A stretch of DNA of 64,000 bases from Bacteroides sp. (GTDB lineage: Bacteria > Bacteroidota > Bacteroidia > Bacteroidales > Muribaculaceae): assembly GCA_014801785.1 (NCBI GenBank), contig JAAVDN010000003.1, positions 16,368 through 80,367 on the forward strand, given 5' to 3'. The notes beneath the pieces are model-generated. The model saw only the letters and a program-made list of their open reading frames with translations. It had not been told where the DNA came from and made no database searches. Shown piece after piece: positions 17,286 through 25,203 of this stretch (the stretch's first letter is position 1; every line of letters begins with the position of its first letter). The position numbers and the translations under genes were made by a program.

Positions 17286-18368
17286 TTATTTGATAACTTT
17301 CTCTTCCAGGGCCACTACCACTTCCTCCGGGCTCGGGATGATACCGCCGAGGCGTCCGAAGTGTTCGACGGGGATGGAGTCATGAACGGCGAGGCGGACA
17401 TCCTCGATCATCTGTCCGGCGTTGAGCTCGACGCAGAGGATACCCTTCTTTCCCTGGGCGGCTTTTTCGATAGCCTCTGTCGGGAAGGGCCAGAGGGTGA
17501 TGGGGCGGATGATACCGACCTTGATACCTTTTTCGGCGGCCATCTCCTTGGCCTTGGTGCAGATACGGGCGATCGAGCCGAAAGCAACGATCAGATAGTC
17601 GGCTCCTTCGACATCAATCTCCTCCCAGCGGGTCTCGTTCTGCTCGATGGTGCGGTAACGCTCCTGGAGCTGATGGTTGATGACCTCCATCTTGGCGCTC
17701 TCAAGCTCCAGGGAGGTGATGACGTTGCGCTTGCGGCCATCCTTGCGGCCATCGGCTGCCCAGGGGCACTGACGGCGGATCTCCTCGTCGGTGCGGCGCG
17801 GACGCTGCTCGGGAAGGACGACTTTCTCCATCATCTGGCCGACGATGCCGTCGGCGAGAATCATCACGGGGTTAGTATATTTGAACGCGAGGTCGAAGCC
17901 GAGACCGACGAAGTCAACCATTTCCTGGACTGTCGAGGGAGCGAGGACGATCAGATGATAGTCGCCGTGGCCGCCTCCTTTGGTAGCCTGGAAATAGTCT
18001 GCCTGCGAGGGCTGGATGGTGCCCAGGCCCGGACCGCCGCGCATAACGTTGAGAATGAGTGCCGGCAGAGAGGCTGCGGCGATATAGGAGATGCCCTCCT
18101 GCTTCAGGCTGACGCCGGGGGAGGAGCTGGAGGTCATGACCGCCTTGCCGGTGGCCGCGCCGCCATATACCATGTTGATGGCAGCCACTTCCGATTCAGC
18201 CTGCAGGACTACCATGCCCGTCGTTTCCCAGGGCATCAGTTCCTCAAGCGTCTCAAGCACTTCCGACTGCGGGGTGATCGGATAACCGAAATAGCCGTCG
18301 CAGCCGTAACGGATGGCGGCGTGCGCGATGGCTTCGTTACCCTTCATGAGTCTTACCTCTTCTTTCAT
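17286..18368 (-). CDS. korA: 2-oxoacid:ferredoxin oxidoreductase, alpha subunit (VorB/KorA type)
   Basis: 360 aa. Starts KGNEAIAHAAIRYGCDGYFG YPITPQSEV (the pyrimidine-binding and YPITP motifs); contains TSSSSPGVSLKQEGISYIAA and the C-terminal transketolase-like domain ending with PSPEEVVVALEEKV. It pairs with the TPP subunit. Ahead of it (134 bp) is the small ferredoxin-like delta subunit. The split alpha/beta/gamma/delta order is that of Bacteroidales Vor/Kor operons. It links amino-acid or TCA-arm carbon to reduced ferredoxin in an anaerobe. Confidence 0.92.
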   Translation of the reverse strand: MKEEVRLMKGNEAIAHAAIRYGCDGYFGYPITPQSEVLETLEELMPWETTGMVVLQAESEVAAINMVYGGAATGKAVMTSSSSPGVSLKQEGISYIAAASLPALILNVMRGGPGLGTIQPSQADYFQATKGGGHGDYHLIVLAPSTVQEMVDFVGLGFDLAFKYTNPVMILADGIVGQMMEKVVLPEQRPRRTDEEIRRQCPWAADGRKDGRKRNVITSLELESAKMEVINHQLQERYRTIEQNETRWEEIDVEGADYLIVAFGSIARICTKAKEMAAEKGIKVGIIRPITLWPFPTEAIEKAAQGKKGILCVELNAGQMIEDVRLAVHDSIPVEHFGRLGGIIPSPEEVVVALEEKVIK

Positions 18369-18502
18369 ATCTTTTCAGGATGTCAGTTTTAGGGTGGGTG
18401 GGTGCGGCCGTATGCTAATATGCTCCGGGCCGCGGTTTGATTGTAAGTGGGGGTGTGTCTTTCAGCGGAACACGATCATTGTCTTCTTACGAAGAGAGGG
18501 AT

Positions 18503-18733
18503 TCAGTCGACCTTGACGCGATATACCTCTATGCAGGCGTCCGGGCAGACCCAGGCGCAGGAACAGCATCCCGTGCAGTTATCGGGATTGGCCATAAATG
18601 CATAGTGGTAGCCGCGGTCGTTTACCTCGTTGGGCTGGAGTGCCAGAGTGTTGGTCGGACATGCAACCACACACAGGTTGCATCCTTTGCATCTCTCGAC
18701 ATTGACCGTTATAGCTCCTTTTACTTTTGCCAT
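18503..18733 (-). CDS. korD: 2-oxoacid:ferredoxin oxidoreductase, delta subunit (2x[4Fe-4S] ferredoxin)
   Basis: 76 aa. Two cluster motifs are complete: CKGCNLCVVACP and CTGCCSCAWVCP, each supplying Cys ligands for one [4Fe-4S] cluster. It transfers electrons from the TPP subunit to external ferredoxin. It is the first gene of the korDABC-type operon, preceded by a long leader and a good promoter on the minus strand. The start gives the usual MAKVKGAITVNVERCKGC. Confidence 0.92.
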   Translation of the reverse strand: MAKVKGAITVNVERCKGCNLCVVACPTNTLALQPNEVNDRGYHYAFMANPDNCTGCCSCAWVCPDACIEVYRVKVD

Positions 18734-18889
18734 ATATGTTAGGAATTAAATTGGTGTCGGTTTTCTATGGTCGTCCTCTTTCCGGAGACCCGGAACGGGA
18801 ACAGATTCAAGGTGTCGCAGGTCCGTAAAACTCTGTTCTGACACCCACACACAACGGGGTGAAGGACCGGGTGCGGGCCATTGACTCCA
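18734..18889 (-). promoter_or_regulatory. Long leader of the kor operon
   Basis: About 150 nt of GC-rich untranslated leader lies between the putative start of transcription near 18883 and the korD ATG. A weak stem (GGTGTC 18811-18816 with GACACC 18840-18845) and several short GC repeats are visible. I recognise no known riboswitch, and I looked for a TPP-type one without success. Confidence 0.35.
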
Positions 18890-18920
18890 CAAAAATAAAT
18901 TTTTTATTTCGCTCTCACAA
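18890..18920 (-). promoter_or_regulatory. Promoter of the kor operon
   Basis: Read on the minus strand: TTG (18918-18920), 20 bp, TATTTTTG (18890-18897), matching the Bacteroidetes -33/-7 pattern. Confidence 0.55.
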
Positions 18921-19010
18921 CATTTTTTCAAAAATCTTTCTGCTTTTGATTAAACCTTAACTCCATAATGAGGTTTATTAATCTATAAAAACCCTATTTT
19001 GACCTTTTTT

Positions 19011-19475
19011 ATGAAGACTATACACTACCTGGCCGCCTCCCTCTTTTCTCTCCTCTCTCTCGGAGCGCTGACCTCTTGCGATACCGACGACTATACATGG
19101 GCCCCGGGTCCTCCCTCGGGATGGTATGACTATTTCTCTGACCAGCGTCTGAACGGTTGCTGGCAGTTGATTCAGGCAAACGGTCGTCCTGTCGGCGGTT
19201 ATGATGTCAATTACATGGACTTCTACGGCAACGGTCGTGGTCGGTATTATTATTTCAGCGCCGGACGTCCAACTTCGGAAAGAATGGCTTACTGGTGTGA
19301 GGAAAATTGGGGTGGTGTCTCGGGATATGTGATGAATATACAATATGAATACTCTAATCCTGCGACGGTAGATTATTGGTTCACTGACGGCAACCGACGC
19401 CTGTGGCTGCAATGGTCAACCGGCGGAGGGGTTGTCACATACGTCTACGCGCCCTCCGCCGATCCCGGATGGTAA
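19011..19475 (+). CDS. Small Tyr/Trp-rich lipoprotein
   Basis: 154 aa from the ATG at 19011 (an upstream frame extension to 18999 would only add four residues). The signal ends in lipobox LTSC (Cys23), followed by an Asp-rich start (DTDDY). The mature region is rich in Tyr, Trp and Gly with 'LnGCWqLiQaNGrpV', 'vNYMDFYGNGRGRYYY' and a C-terminal 'WLQWSTGGGVVTYVYAP'. This looks like a small lipocalin-like beta barrel of the kind seen in Bacteroidales lipoproteins (stretches 'GtWqL...y.F..dG.g'). No defined function. Single gene, converging on cdd. Confidence 0.68.
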   Translation: MKTIHYLAASLFSLLSLGALTSCDTDDYTWAPGPPSGWYDYFSDQRLNGCWQLIQANGRPVGGYDVNYMDFYGNGRGRYYYFSAGRPTSERMAYWCEENWGGVSGYVMNIQYEYSNPATVDYWFTDGNRRLWLQWSTGGGVVTYVYAPSADPGW

Positions 19476-19480
19476 CATTT

Positions 19481-19501
19481 TCTGAGGGATGAGGCCTCAG
19501 A
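19481..19501. terminator. Short hairpin between the lipoprotein gene and cdd
   Basis: TCTGAGG and CCTCAGA with a 7-nt loop in the 37-bp gap between converging genes. No T-run; weak. Confidence 0.3.
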
Positions 19502-19512
19502 TGGACTTCATC

Positions 19513-20013
19513 TCAGAATTCCGTGAAGCAGAGCGGAAGCAGGTCCGCGACGGAACGGACACGATATATGCGGTCGCGCCCGTAGAGCAGCAGCTCTATG
19601 GGCGCGCCGCTTTTCGTCTCATATTCAAGCAGTGCCTGGCGGCAGAGGCCGCAGGGACTGATGGGATCTCTCTGAAAATAATATTCCCAATCCATCCCTT
19701 CCGGTTTCCCCTCGGAAGTCCAGGCGGCGATAGCTAATTTGCGGAAGGGTACATCAGGATAGCGAGCGCCGGCATAAAAACAGGCAGAACGCTCGGCGCA
19801 AGTGCCGGAAGTATAGGCAGCGTTCTCCTGATTGGAGCCTTCAATAATTTCACCGTTGTCAAGAAGCAGAGCAGCTCCGACATGGAATTTGGAATAATCG
19901 GCCATCGAACGGCGGGTCGCCTCCTTAGCGCGATTGACGAGCTCACGCTCCTGCGGACTCAGCTCCTCCGGCGTCAGCTCCTCGATTCTGGTCTGAATGA
20001 TATGTTCTTTCAT
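19513..20013 (-). CDS. cdd: Cytidine deaminase
   Basis: 166 aa. Zinc-dependent CDA motifs: FHVGAALLLDNGEIIEGSNQ-ENAAY, TCAERSACFY (zinc ligand Cys plus catalytic Glu in C-A-E) and PISPCGLCRQALLEYE (PCxxC zinc ligands). It deaminates cytidine/deoxycytidine to uridine forms in pyrimidine salvage. The N-terminal ~30 residues are a helical extension. The start ATG lies at the end of the nonamer repeat tract at 20027-20144, which therefore forms its leader or promoter region. Confidence 0.94.
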   Translation of the reverse strand: MKEHIIQTRIEELTPEELSPQERELVNRAKEATRRSMADYSKFHVGAALLLDNGEIIEGSNQENAAYTSGTCAERSACFYAGARYPDVPFRKLAIAAWTSEGKPEGMDWEYYFQRDPISPCGLCRQALLEYETKSGAPIELLLYGRDRIYRVRSVADLLPLCFTEF

Positions 20014-20026
20014 AGTTTTATTGGAT

Positions 20027-20144
20027 TTTTCGAGATTTTCGGGATTTTAGAGATTTTTGGAATAATCGAGATTATCGAGATTATCGAGACAAACGAGATT
20101 TATCAAGATTATCGGAATAATCCGGATTATCGGGATTATCAAAT
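20027..20144. repeat. Thirteen degenerate tandem nonamers, consensus TTATCGAGA
   Basis: Consecutive units from 20027: TTTTCGAGA, TTTTCGGGA, TTTTAGAGA, TTTTTGGAA, TAATCGAGA, TTATCGAGA (twice), CAAACGAGA, then a 10-nt unit TTTATCAAGA, TTATCGGAA, TAATCCGGA, TTATCGGGA and TTATCAAAT. They begin 14 bp upstream of the cdd start codon (minus strand). A related 10-nt array is upstream of frr. Confidence 0.85.
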
Positions 20145-20204
20145 TTTTCTTCCGTCCTCTTCCCGCATCGGCATCAAAGATAACGAATTTTTTGCTAATT
20201 TTGC

Positions 20205-20370
20205 CCATCCCTCCCTCAAGCCCCTGCAATTCCCCAATTTCCGCCCCTCTCCCCTTTCCTTCCTCCCTCCTCTCTCCCCTCCTCCGATTCTCTCTTCCCC
20301 CTCCTCTCCTTCCATCCCTCCCCTCTCTTCTCCTTCGATCCTCTCTTCCTCCTCTCCTTATCCCGCAAGT
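20205..20370. other. Pyrimidine-rich low-complexity tract
   Basis: About 160 nt almost entirely C and T on the plus strand (repeated CCTCC, CTCTC, TTCCC). No credible gene; open frames here are low-complexity Ser/Pro/Leu strings. Confidence 0.8.
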
Positions 20371-20408
20371 TCAGAATTTTACGGGGGCAGGTTTGTATAA
20401 GTGTGGCT

Positions 20409-20483
20409 CGCTTGCGAGCCTCCTCCTCAATCTCGCTTGCGAGCCTCCTCTTCTATCCCGCTTGCGAGCCTCCTCCTCTATCT
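20409..20483. repeat. Three tandem 25-nt repeats, each with a small hairpin
   Basis: Units 20409-20433, 20434-20458 and 20459-20483 share CGCTTGCGAGCCTCCTC(C/T)TC. The junctions contain CTCGCTTGCGAG, a self-complementary hairpin. They lie 28 bp before the glucosaminidase ATG, probably in its 5' leader. Confidence 0.85.
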
Positions 20484-20510
20484 TCGTCGCTCTTTTTAAA
20501 AGCCTTATAT

Positions 20511-21377
20511 ATGAGACTTGCTTTCGTTTCCATATTCCTCCTGACGCTCGCATCTCTCCGGGCGGACCGTTATTCCGATTATATCGACACCTATCATCCT
20601 CTCGCAGTCGCCGAGATGGAGAACTACGGCATCCCGGCCAGCATCACGCTGGCACAGGGATTGCTCGAAAGCGCCGCCGGCAATTCAACTCTCGCCCGCG
20701 AAGGCAACAATCATTTCGGTATCAAATGCCACAGCGGATGGGAAGGGGCGACAATGCTCCGCTCCGATGACGCTCCCGACGAATGCTTCCGCGTCTACGA
20801 TAATCCGGCCGACTCCTTTCGCGACCATTCCCTTTTCCTGTCGCGCAAGCGCTATTCATCCCTCTTCGATCTCGAACCGACCGACTACGCCAGCTGGGCA
20901 AAGGGGCTGAAACAATGCGGCTATGCTACTGATCCTCATTACGCCGACCGGCTGATCGCGATTATCGAGCGTTACAATCTGTCGAGTTATGACGGCGCAG
21001 GCGCCGCCGAAGGGATTGCAGAGTTCATCCGCTCACAGTTAGGCAGTTCCCACCGCATCTGCCGTTACCGCGGGCTGCATTATGTTGTCGCCGTGCCCGG
21101 CGACACTTATCAGACACTGGCCCGGGAATTGAACTGCGATGCAGCACGCCTCGCATCCTTCAACGATGCCACCGCCGACAACGAGATCCGCGCCTGGGAA
21201 GAAGTCTACCTCCAGCCCAAACTGACGGATGCACCCCAGGAGATGAGCCGCATAACCATCGGCGAGGACGAGACACTGCGCAGCGTCGCCCAGCGTCTGG
21301 GAATGACCGTCGAGAGCCTCCGCGCCCTTAATCCCAAGGCAAAAGACCAACCGGGCACACGACTCAAACTCAAATGA
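20511..21377 (+). CDS. Secreted N-acetylglucosaminidase (GH73) with LysM domain
   Basis: 288 aa from the ATG at 20511, which starts a normal signal peptide (MRLAFVSIFLLTLASLRA); an in-frame ATG at 20403 would place the repeat tract in the protein and is less likely. Residues about 25-165 are a FlgJ/GH73-type glucosaminidase: IPASITLAQGLLESAAGNST with the catalytic Glu, NNHFGIKCH, and 'RDHSLFLSRKRY'. Residues about 190-240 are a variant LysM-like unit, and about 245-288 a clear LysM (ITIGEDETLRSVAQRLGMTV). Expected to cut the glycan strands of peptidoglycan in the periplasm or at the surface during growth or division. Confidence 0.9.
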   Translation: MRLAFVSIFLLTLASLRADRYSDYIDTYHPLAVAEMENYGIPASITLAQGLLESAAGNSTLAREGNNHFGIKCHSGWEGATMLRSDDAPDECFRVYDNPADSFRDHSLFLSRKRYSSLFDLEPTDYASWAKGLKQCGYATDPHYADRLIAIIERYNLSSYDGAGAAEGIAEFIRSQLGSSHRICRYRGLHYVVAVPGDTYQTLARELNCDAARLASFNDATADNEIRAWEEVYLQPKLTDAPQEMSRITIGEDETLRSVAQRLGMTVESLRALNPKAKDQPGTRLKLK

Positions 21378-21514
21378 ACCCCGTAAACACCCCCGCAGGA
21401 CGTTAAGCCCCATTCCGCAATAACTTTTCGCCCACATTCCAGCAAAAACTCATTTGGGAACTCCCTATGCAGTCCCTAACATTTTTTATCTATTTTTAAA
21501 TTCATATTATCTTG

Positions 21515-21542
21515 TTGATTTCAACGATATTTATTAAATTTG
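21515..21542 (+). promoter_or_regulatory. Promoter of tRNA-Arg (and perhaps the M6 protease)
   Basis: TTG (21515-21517), 17 bp, TAAATTTG (21535-21542), then C; a second TTG at 21512 gives 20-bp spacing. Good match to the Bacteroidetes pattern. Confidence 0.65.
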
Positions 21543-21627
21543 CATTTGTAGCGGCATACCTCCTGTCAAAAAGGAGCAGACACCTATGACTCCTGACAGA
21601 TTTCAAGCATTGCCGACTCTCAAAGCC

Positions 21628-21699
21628 GCCTCTGTAGTTCAACGGATAGAATAGAAGTTTCCTAAACTTTAGATAGGGGTTCGATTCCCCTCGGAGGTA
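21628..21699 (+). tRNA. tRNA-Arg (anticodon CCT)
   Basis: The cloverleaf fits: acceptor GCCTCTG pairs with CGGAGGT, the anticodon loop reads TTCCTAA, and the T-arm is AGGGGTTCGATTCCCCT. No CCA is encoded. It decodes AGG. The M6 protease ATG follows 27 nt later, so one transcript could hold both. Confidence 0.95.
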
Positions 21700-21726
21700 C
21701 CGAAATCTATAAAAACACATCTGCAA

Positions 21727-23865
21727 ATGAATTTCAAATCTCTACTCCCGCTCCTCGCGCTCGGGCTTCCCTTAATCAGCCTGGCGCGTCCGGCTGTCCC
21801 GACTCCGATCGAGTCCAGGAATCCGGACGGTTCTGTCCAGATTATCCGTCTGTTTGGCGACGAGGGTTTCTCATATACTACCGATGAGGGATGCACCCGT
21901 ATTCTTGAACGCGACGCCCGCGGATTCTGGCAACCCGCCATGCGCAACGGTCGTCTGCTGACCCCCAACAGCGCCGATATAGAACTGCTCCGCGCCGAAA
22001 TGCCCGACAAGGTGGAACTTATGCCCCAGCACGCTGCCCGTGCCGCCGGCGCCCAGCGAATGGCATCCATCGACAACATGGGTCAGACCCTCTTCCCCAC
22101 TATCGGAGAGGAGATCCATTCTCCGGTCGTCCTCATCGAATTCGCTGACAAGCCTTACACCGTCTCCACCGCCTCCTTCGAGAATATGCTCAACGGTGAA
22201 AACTACACCGAATATGGCGGTCACGGCTCCGTAAAGAAATACTACTCCGACTGTTCACAAGGAAAGTTCAACATCACCTTCGACCTATACGGCCCGGTGA
22301 AGGTTTCCCAGACTTCGGAATATTATGTAGCGGCCGGTAGCAGTCTCCCCAGCGCCGGTAAGTACGGTCGTTTCGGCGAGGCTCTCTACGAGGCCCTCAA
22401 CAAGTTGAAAGCCGATGGCGCCGACTTCTCGAAGTATGACTATGATGACGACGGAATAATCGACAGTATCTACTTCTTCTATTCCGGATATGGTCAGGCT
22501 GACACCGGTGACCCGACGACGATCTGGCCCCACCAGTCGAATCTTATATACTTCACCTACGACTATTTCCTCAACCTTGACCCGATTACCTTCGGCGACA
22601 AGCAACTCGGTCCCTACGCCTGCTCCAACGAGCTTAACGGATATACCGTTCCAGGCGTTGTCGGTCCGGCTCTTGACGGCATCGGTGCTTTCTGCCATGA
22701 GTTCGGCCATGTTATCGGTCTGCCCGACTTCTACGACGCCCAGGCTCAGGCCGGTCAGTCTACAATCAAGACAAAGACACCCGGACGCTGGAGCGTCATG
22801 GACTCCGGAACATACAACGATTTCGGCACCTGCCCCCCGATTTTCAGCTCCTACGAGCAGTGGGTATGTCGCTGGCTTGAGATGGACGAGCCCGAGGTCG
22901 GCACCCATGTGGAACTCCGCCCGCTCGTTGACGACGACCGTAACGCTGCCTGGCTCCGAGTCCGTCGTAACACGGCTGCCGTCCAGTATGCCCCCACTTC
23001 TTTCTATATCGAAAACCGCGCTCCAAAGGGTTGGGATGAATATCTGCCCGATAGCGGTCTGCTGGTATGGAGAGTGAAGTTCGACAAATCCCGCTGGACT
23101 TCCAACAGAGTCAATACGGGTGGCGTCTCCAACGTCGAGGTCCTCGGTGCCGATGAAGCTGCTGACCAGTGGACTTATCCGGGTAAAAAGAATAACTACA
23201 CATACATTATCCCCTCCTCTTCAGGCGCCCTTCTCCCGGGTATCAATACTCCTTACTTCAATTGCTTCATCACCTCGATCGAAGTTGACCCGGAGACCTA
23301 TAATGTATCGTTCGACTACAATGTCTACAACGAGCAACCCACAGACGTAACCGTCCTGCATGACGACCCAAAACGCGATGCTACGAAACGTAACTTCCTT
23401 CTGAAATGGGATAAAGTAGAAGATGCCGAATATATACTGACTCTTAAGCGTTTCGACTCCTCCGGCCGCGAAATAATAGTCAACGGCTATAACGAGACCG
23501 AAATAGGAAATAAAACCTCTATTCTCATCTCCAATCTCTCCAGCGCCGCTTTCAAACAGCGTTTCGAGGCTTACGTTCGAGTGAAGAAAGGAATTCCCTC
23601 CTCAGAGATCTCTAACGTTCTCTCGTTCGTTCCCGAAAATCTCGAAAAAGTGGAGAATCTTCAGGAGGAGGATGGAACAGATTCCATCTCTGAGATTGGA
23701 CAGGATAGCGACTTCTTCGCTTATGGTCTCAATGGTTGCATCGAGGCTTCCGAAGGCGCCCGCGTCTACAATCTGAATGGCATCGAGACCGGAAAGGAGA
23801 ACCTTCCCGCCGGAATCTACCTCGTTCGCCTCGGCCAGCAGGTCCGTAAAGTTGTCGTCCGCTGA
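21727..23865 (+). CDS. Secreted M6-family zinc metalloprotease with sorting-like tail
   Basis: 712 aa with a signal peptide (to about ARPA). The M6 (immune inhibitor A-like) catalytic domain includes HEFGH at 324-328 (His324, Glu325, His328) in AFCHEFGHVIGLPDFYD, and an upstream calcium-like DYDDDGIIDSIYFFY. 'GRWSVMDSGTYND' is the conserved Met-turn-like part of the family. A fibronectin-like domain is at about 535-640 and the end (VYNLNGIETGKENLPAGIYL) is a sorting-like tail. Predicted to degrade proteins outside the cell. It lies directly behind tRNA-Arg and is ended by a hairpin at 23905-23960. Confidence 0.88.
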   Translation: MNFKSLLPLLALGLPLISLARPAVPTPIESRNPDGSVQIIRLFGDEGFSYTTDEGCTRILERDARGFWQPAMRNGRLLTPNSADIELLRAEMPDKVELMPQHAARAAGAQRMASIDNMGQTLFPTIGEEIHSPVVLIEFADKPYTVSTASFENMLNGENYTEYGGHGSVKKYYSDCSQGKFNITFDLYGPVKVSQTSEYYVAAGSSLPSAGKYGRFGEALYEALNKLKADGADFSKYDYDDDGIIDSIYFFYSGYGQADTGDPTTIWPHQSNLIYFTYDYFLNLDPITFGDKQLGPYACSNELNGYTVPGVVGPALDGIGAFCHEFGHVIGLPDFYDAQAQAGQSTIKTKTPGRWSVMDSGTYNDFGTCPPIFSSYEQWVCRWLEMDEPEVGTHVELRPLVDDDRNAAWLRVRRNTAAVQYAPTSFYIENRAPKGWDEYLPDSGLLVWRVKFDKSRWTSNRVNTGGVSNVEVLGADEAADQWTYPGKKNNYTYIIPSSSGALLPGINTPYFNCFITSIEVDPETYNVSFDYNVYNEQPTDVTVLHDDPKRDATKRNFLLKWDKVEDAEYILTLKRFDSSGREIIVNGYNETEIGNKTSILISNLSSAAFKQRFEAYVRVKKGIPSSEISNVLSFVPENLEKVENLQEEDGTDSISEIGQDSDFFAYGLNGCIEASEGARVYNLNGIETGKENLPAGIYLVRLGQQVRKVVVR

Positions 23866-23904
23866 TAAACGCCTTCCCCGGGTTCCTCATACCGAACCCT
23901 CTAC

Positions 23905-23960
23905 AAAATAGATCCCAACGTCGGGACGCACGCCTGCGACGCGTGCGTCCCGCTCTATTT
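23905..23960 (+). terminator. Terminator hairpin after the M6 protease
   Basis: Core arms 23922-23933 and 23941-23952 around a 7-nt loop, with outer AAATAG/CTATTT pairing. Confidence 0.7.
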
Positions 23961-24034
23961 AACCCCCACCCTATACGAAATGTTAACTTCCGGAGAGCTT
24001 AAGCAAGCGGATCCGCCAGTAACTTTTTCAATGA

Positions 24035-25090
24035 ATGACCGCGATGGAAGATAATTTTGATATCCGTTCCGGAGGACAGGCACCCTCCGGAAGCGAAAAA
24101 GAGATAGAGAAGGCGTTGCGTCCGCTGAGTTTCGGTGACTTCAGCGGACAAGCGAAGATCACAGCAAACCTGCGTATATTCGTTCAAGCCGCACGCCTGC
24201 GCGGGGAGGCTCTTGACCATACTCTGCTCCACGGCCCCCCGGGACTTGGAAAGACAACTCTCAGCAATATCGTGGCCAATGAACTGGGAGTCGGTTTCAA
24301 GGTCACCTCCGGACCTGTCCTTGACAAACCGGGGGATTTGGCAGGTATTCTCATGTCGCTCGAACCTCATGATGTGCTCTTCATCGATGAAATCCACCGT
24401 CTCCACCCGGTCGTCGAGGAATATCTATATTCGGCGATGGAGGATTATCGTATCGATATACTGCTTGACAAGGGACCGGGTGCTAAATCGGTTCAGCTTA
24501 CTCTCTCCCCTTTTACTCTCATTGGCGCAACCACACGCTCCGGTCTGCTGACAGCGCCTCTGCGTGCCCGCTTCGGTATTAACTGTCATCTGGAATATTA
24601 CGACCATGAGATTCTGAAAGGGATTGTCTGCCGCTCCGCCGCTCTGTTGAAAAGCGGGATAGCCGATGATGCGGCTCTCGAAATCGCCATGCGCTCCCGG
24701 GGAACGCCGCGTATCGCCAATTCCCTGCTGAGGAGGGTCCGCGATTTCGCTATGGTGAAAGGAGATGGATTCATAGATCTCGCTATCGCCCGCCATGCCC
24801 TCGAAGCACTCAATATCGACCGTTTCGGACTCGATGAAATCGACAACCGTATTCTGACTACTATAATTGATAAATTCAAAGGAGGACCTGTCGGACTGAC
24901 AACCATCGCCACCGCTCTCGGCGAGGATGCCGGAACTATCGAGGAGGTCTACGAACCTTTCCTGATAAAGGAGGGTTTTCTGAAGCGGACACCACGCGGA
25001 CGTGAGGTCACGGAACTGGCCTATCGTCATTTAGGACGCACACCCGGCCCACGACAGCTCTCCCTATTCGATGATGAGGAACCGGGATAG
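24035..25090 (+). CDS. ruvB: Holliday junction branch-migration helicase RuvB
   Basis: 351 aa, the usual length. Features: [19 protein letters not shown] near the N-terminus, Walker [14 protein letters not shown], Walker B FIDEIHRL, sensor [19 protein letters not shown], and a C-terminal winged helix ending '[20 protein letters not shown]'. The hexameric ring drives branch migration together with RuvA, and RuvC then resolves the junction; ruvA and ruvC are not in this window. The start is 24035 or the in-frame ATG at 24044; the sequence [11 protein letters not shown] favours the second. Confidence 0.97.
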   Translation: MTAMEDNFDIRSGGQAPSGSEKEIEKALRPLSFGDFSGQAKITANLRIFVQAARLRGEALDHTLLHGPPGLGKTTLSNIVANELGVGFKVTSGPVLDKPGDLAGILMSLEPHDVLFIDEIHRLHPVVEEYLYSAMEDYRIDILLDKGPGAKSVQLTLSPFTLIGATTRSGLLTAPLRARFGINCHLEYYDHEILKGIVCRSAALLKSGIADDAALEIAMRSRGTPRIANSLLRRVRDFAMVKGDGFIDLAIARHALEALNIDRFGLDEIDNRILTTIIDKFKGGPVGLTTIATALGEDAGTIEEVYEPFLIKEGFLKRTPRGREVTELAYRHLGRTPGPRQLSLFDDEEPG

Positions 25091-25203
25091 ACCGGAGATA
25101 AGTCGCAGATAACCAGAGGCAACGAATAGAAATAAGCCTCCTCCAACAAGAGCAAAAAATTACCAACGACCTTAGGAACCGAACCAGCAAGTCGTTATCC
25201 ATT

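Noticed and set aside
17361-18392. 343-codon open frame opposite the alpha subunit gene
   Set aside because: Antisense shadow caused by strong codon bias; the product has no recognisable motif and the sense gene is certain.
18734-18890. Thiamine pyrophosphate riboswitch before the TPP-enzyme operon
   Set aside because: I could not find the conserved CUGAGA-type core or paired arms; left as an unexplained leader.
20409-20483. CRISPR-like array
   Set aside because: Three head-to-tail 25-nt copies with no spacers of constant length and no cas genes; a simple tandem repeat.
20192-20770. 192-codon open frame across the pyrimidine tract
   Set aside because: Low-complexity Ser/Pro/Leu string followed by out-of-frame reading of the glucosaminidase.
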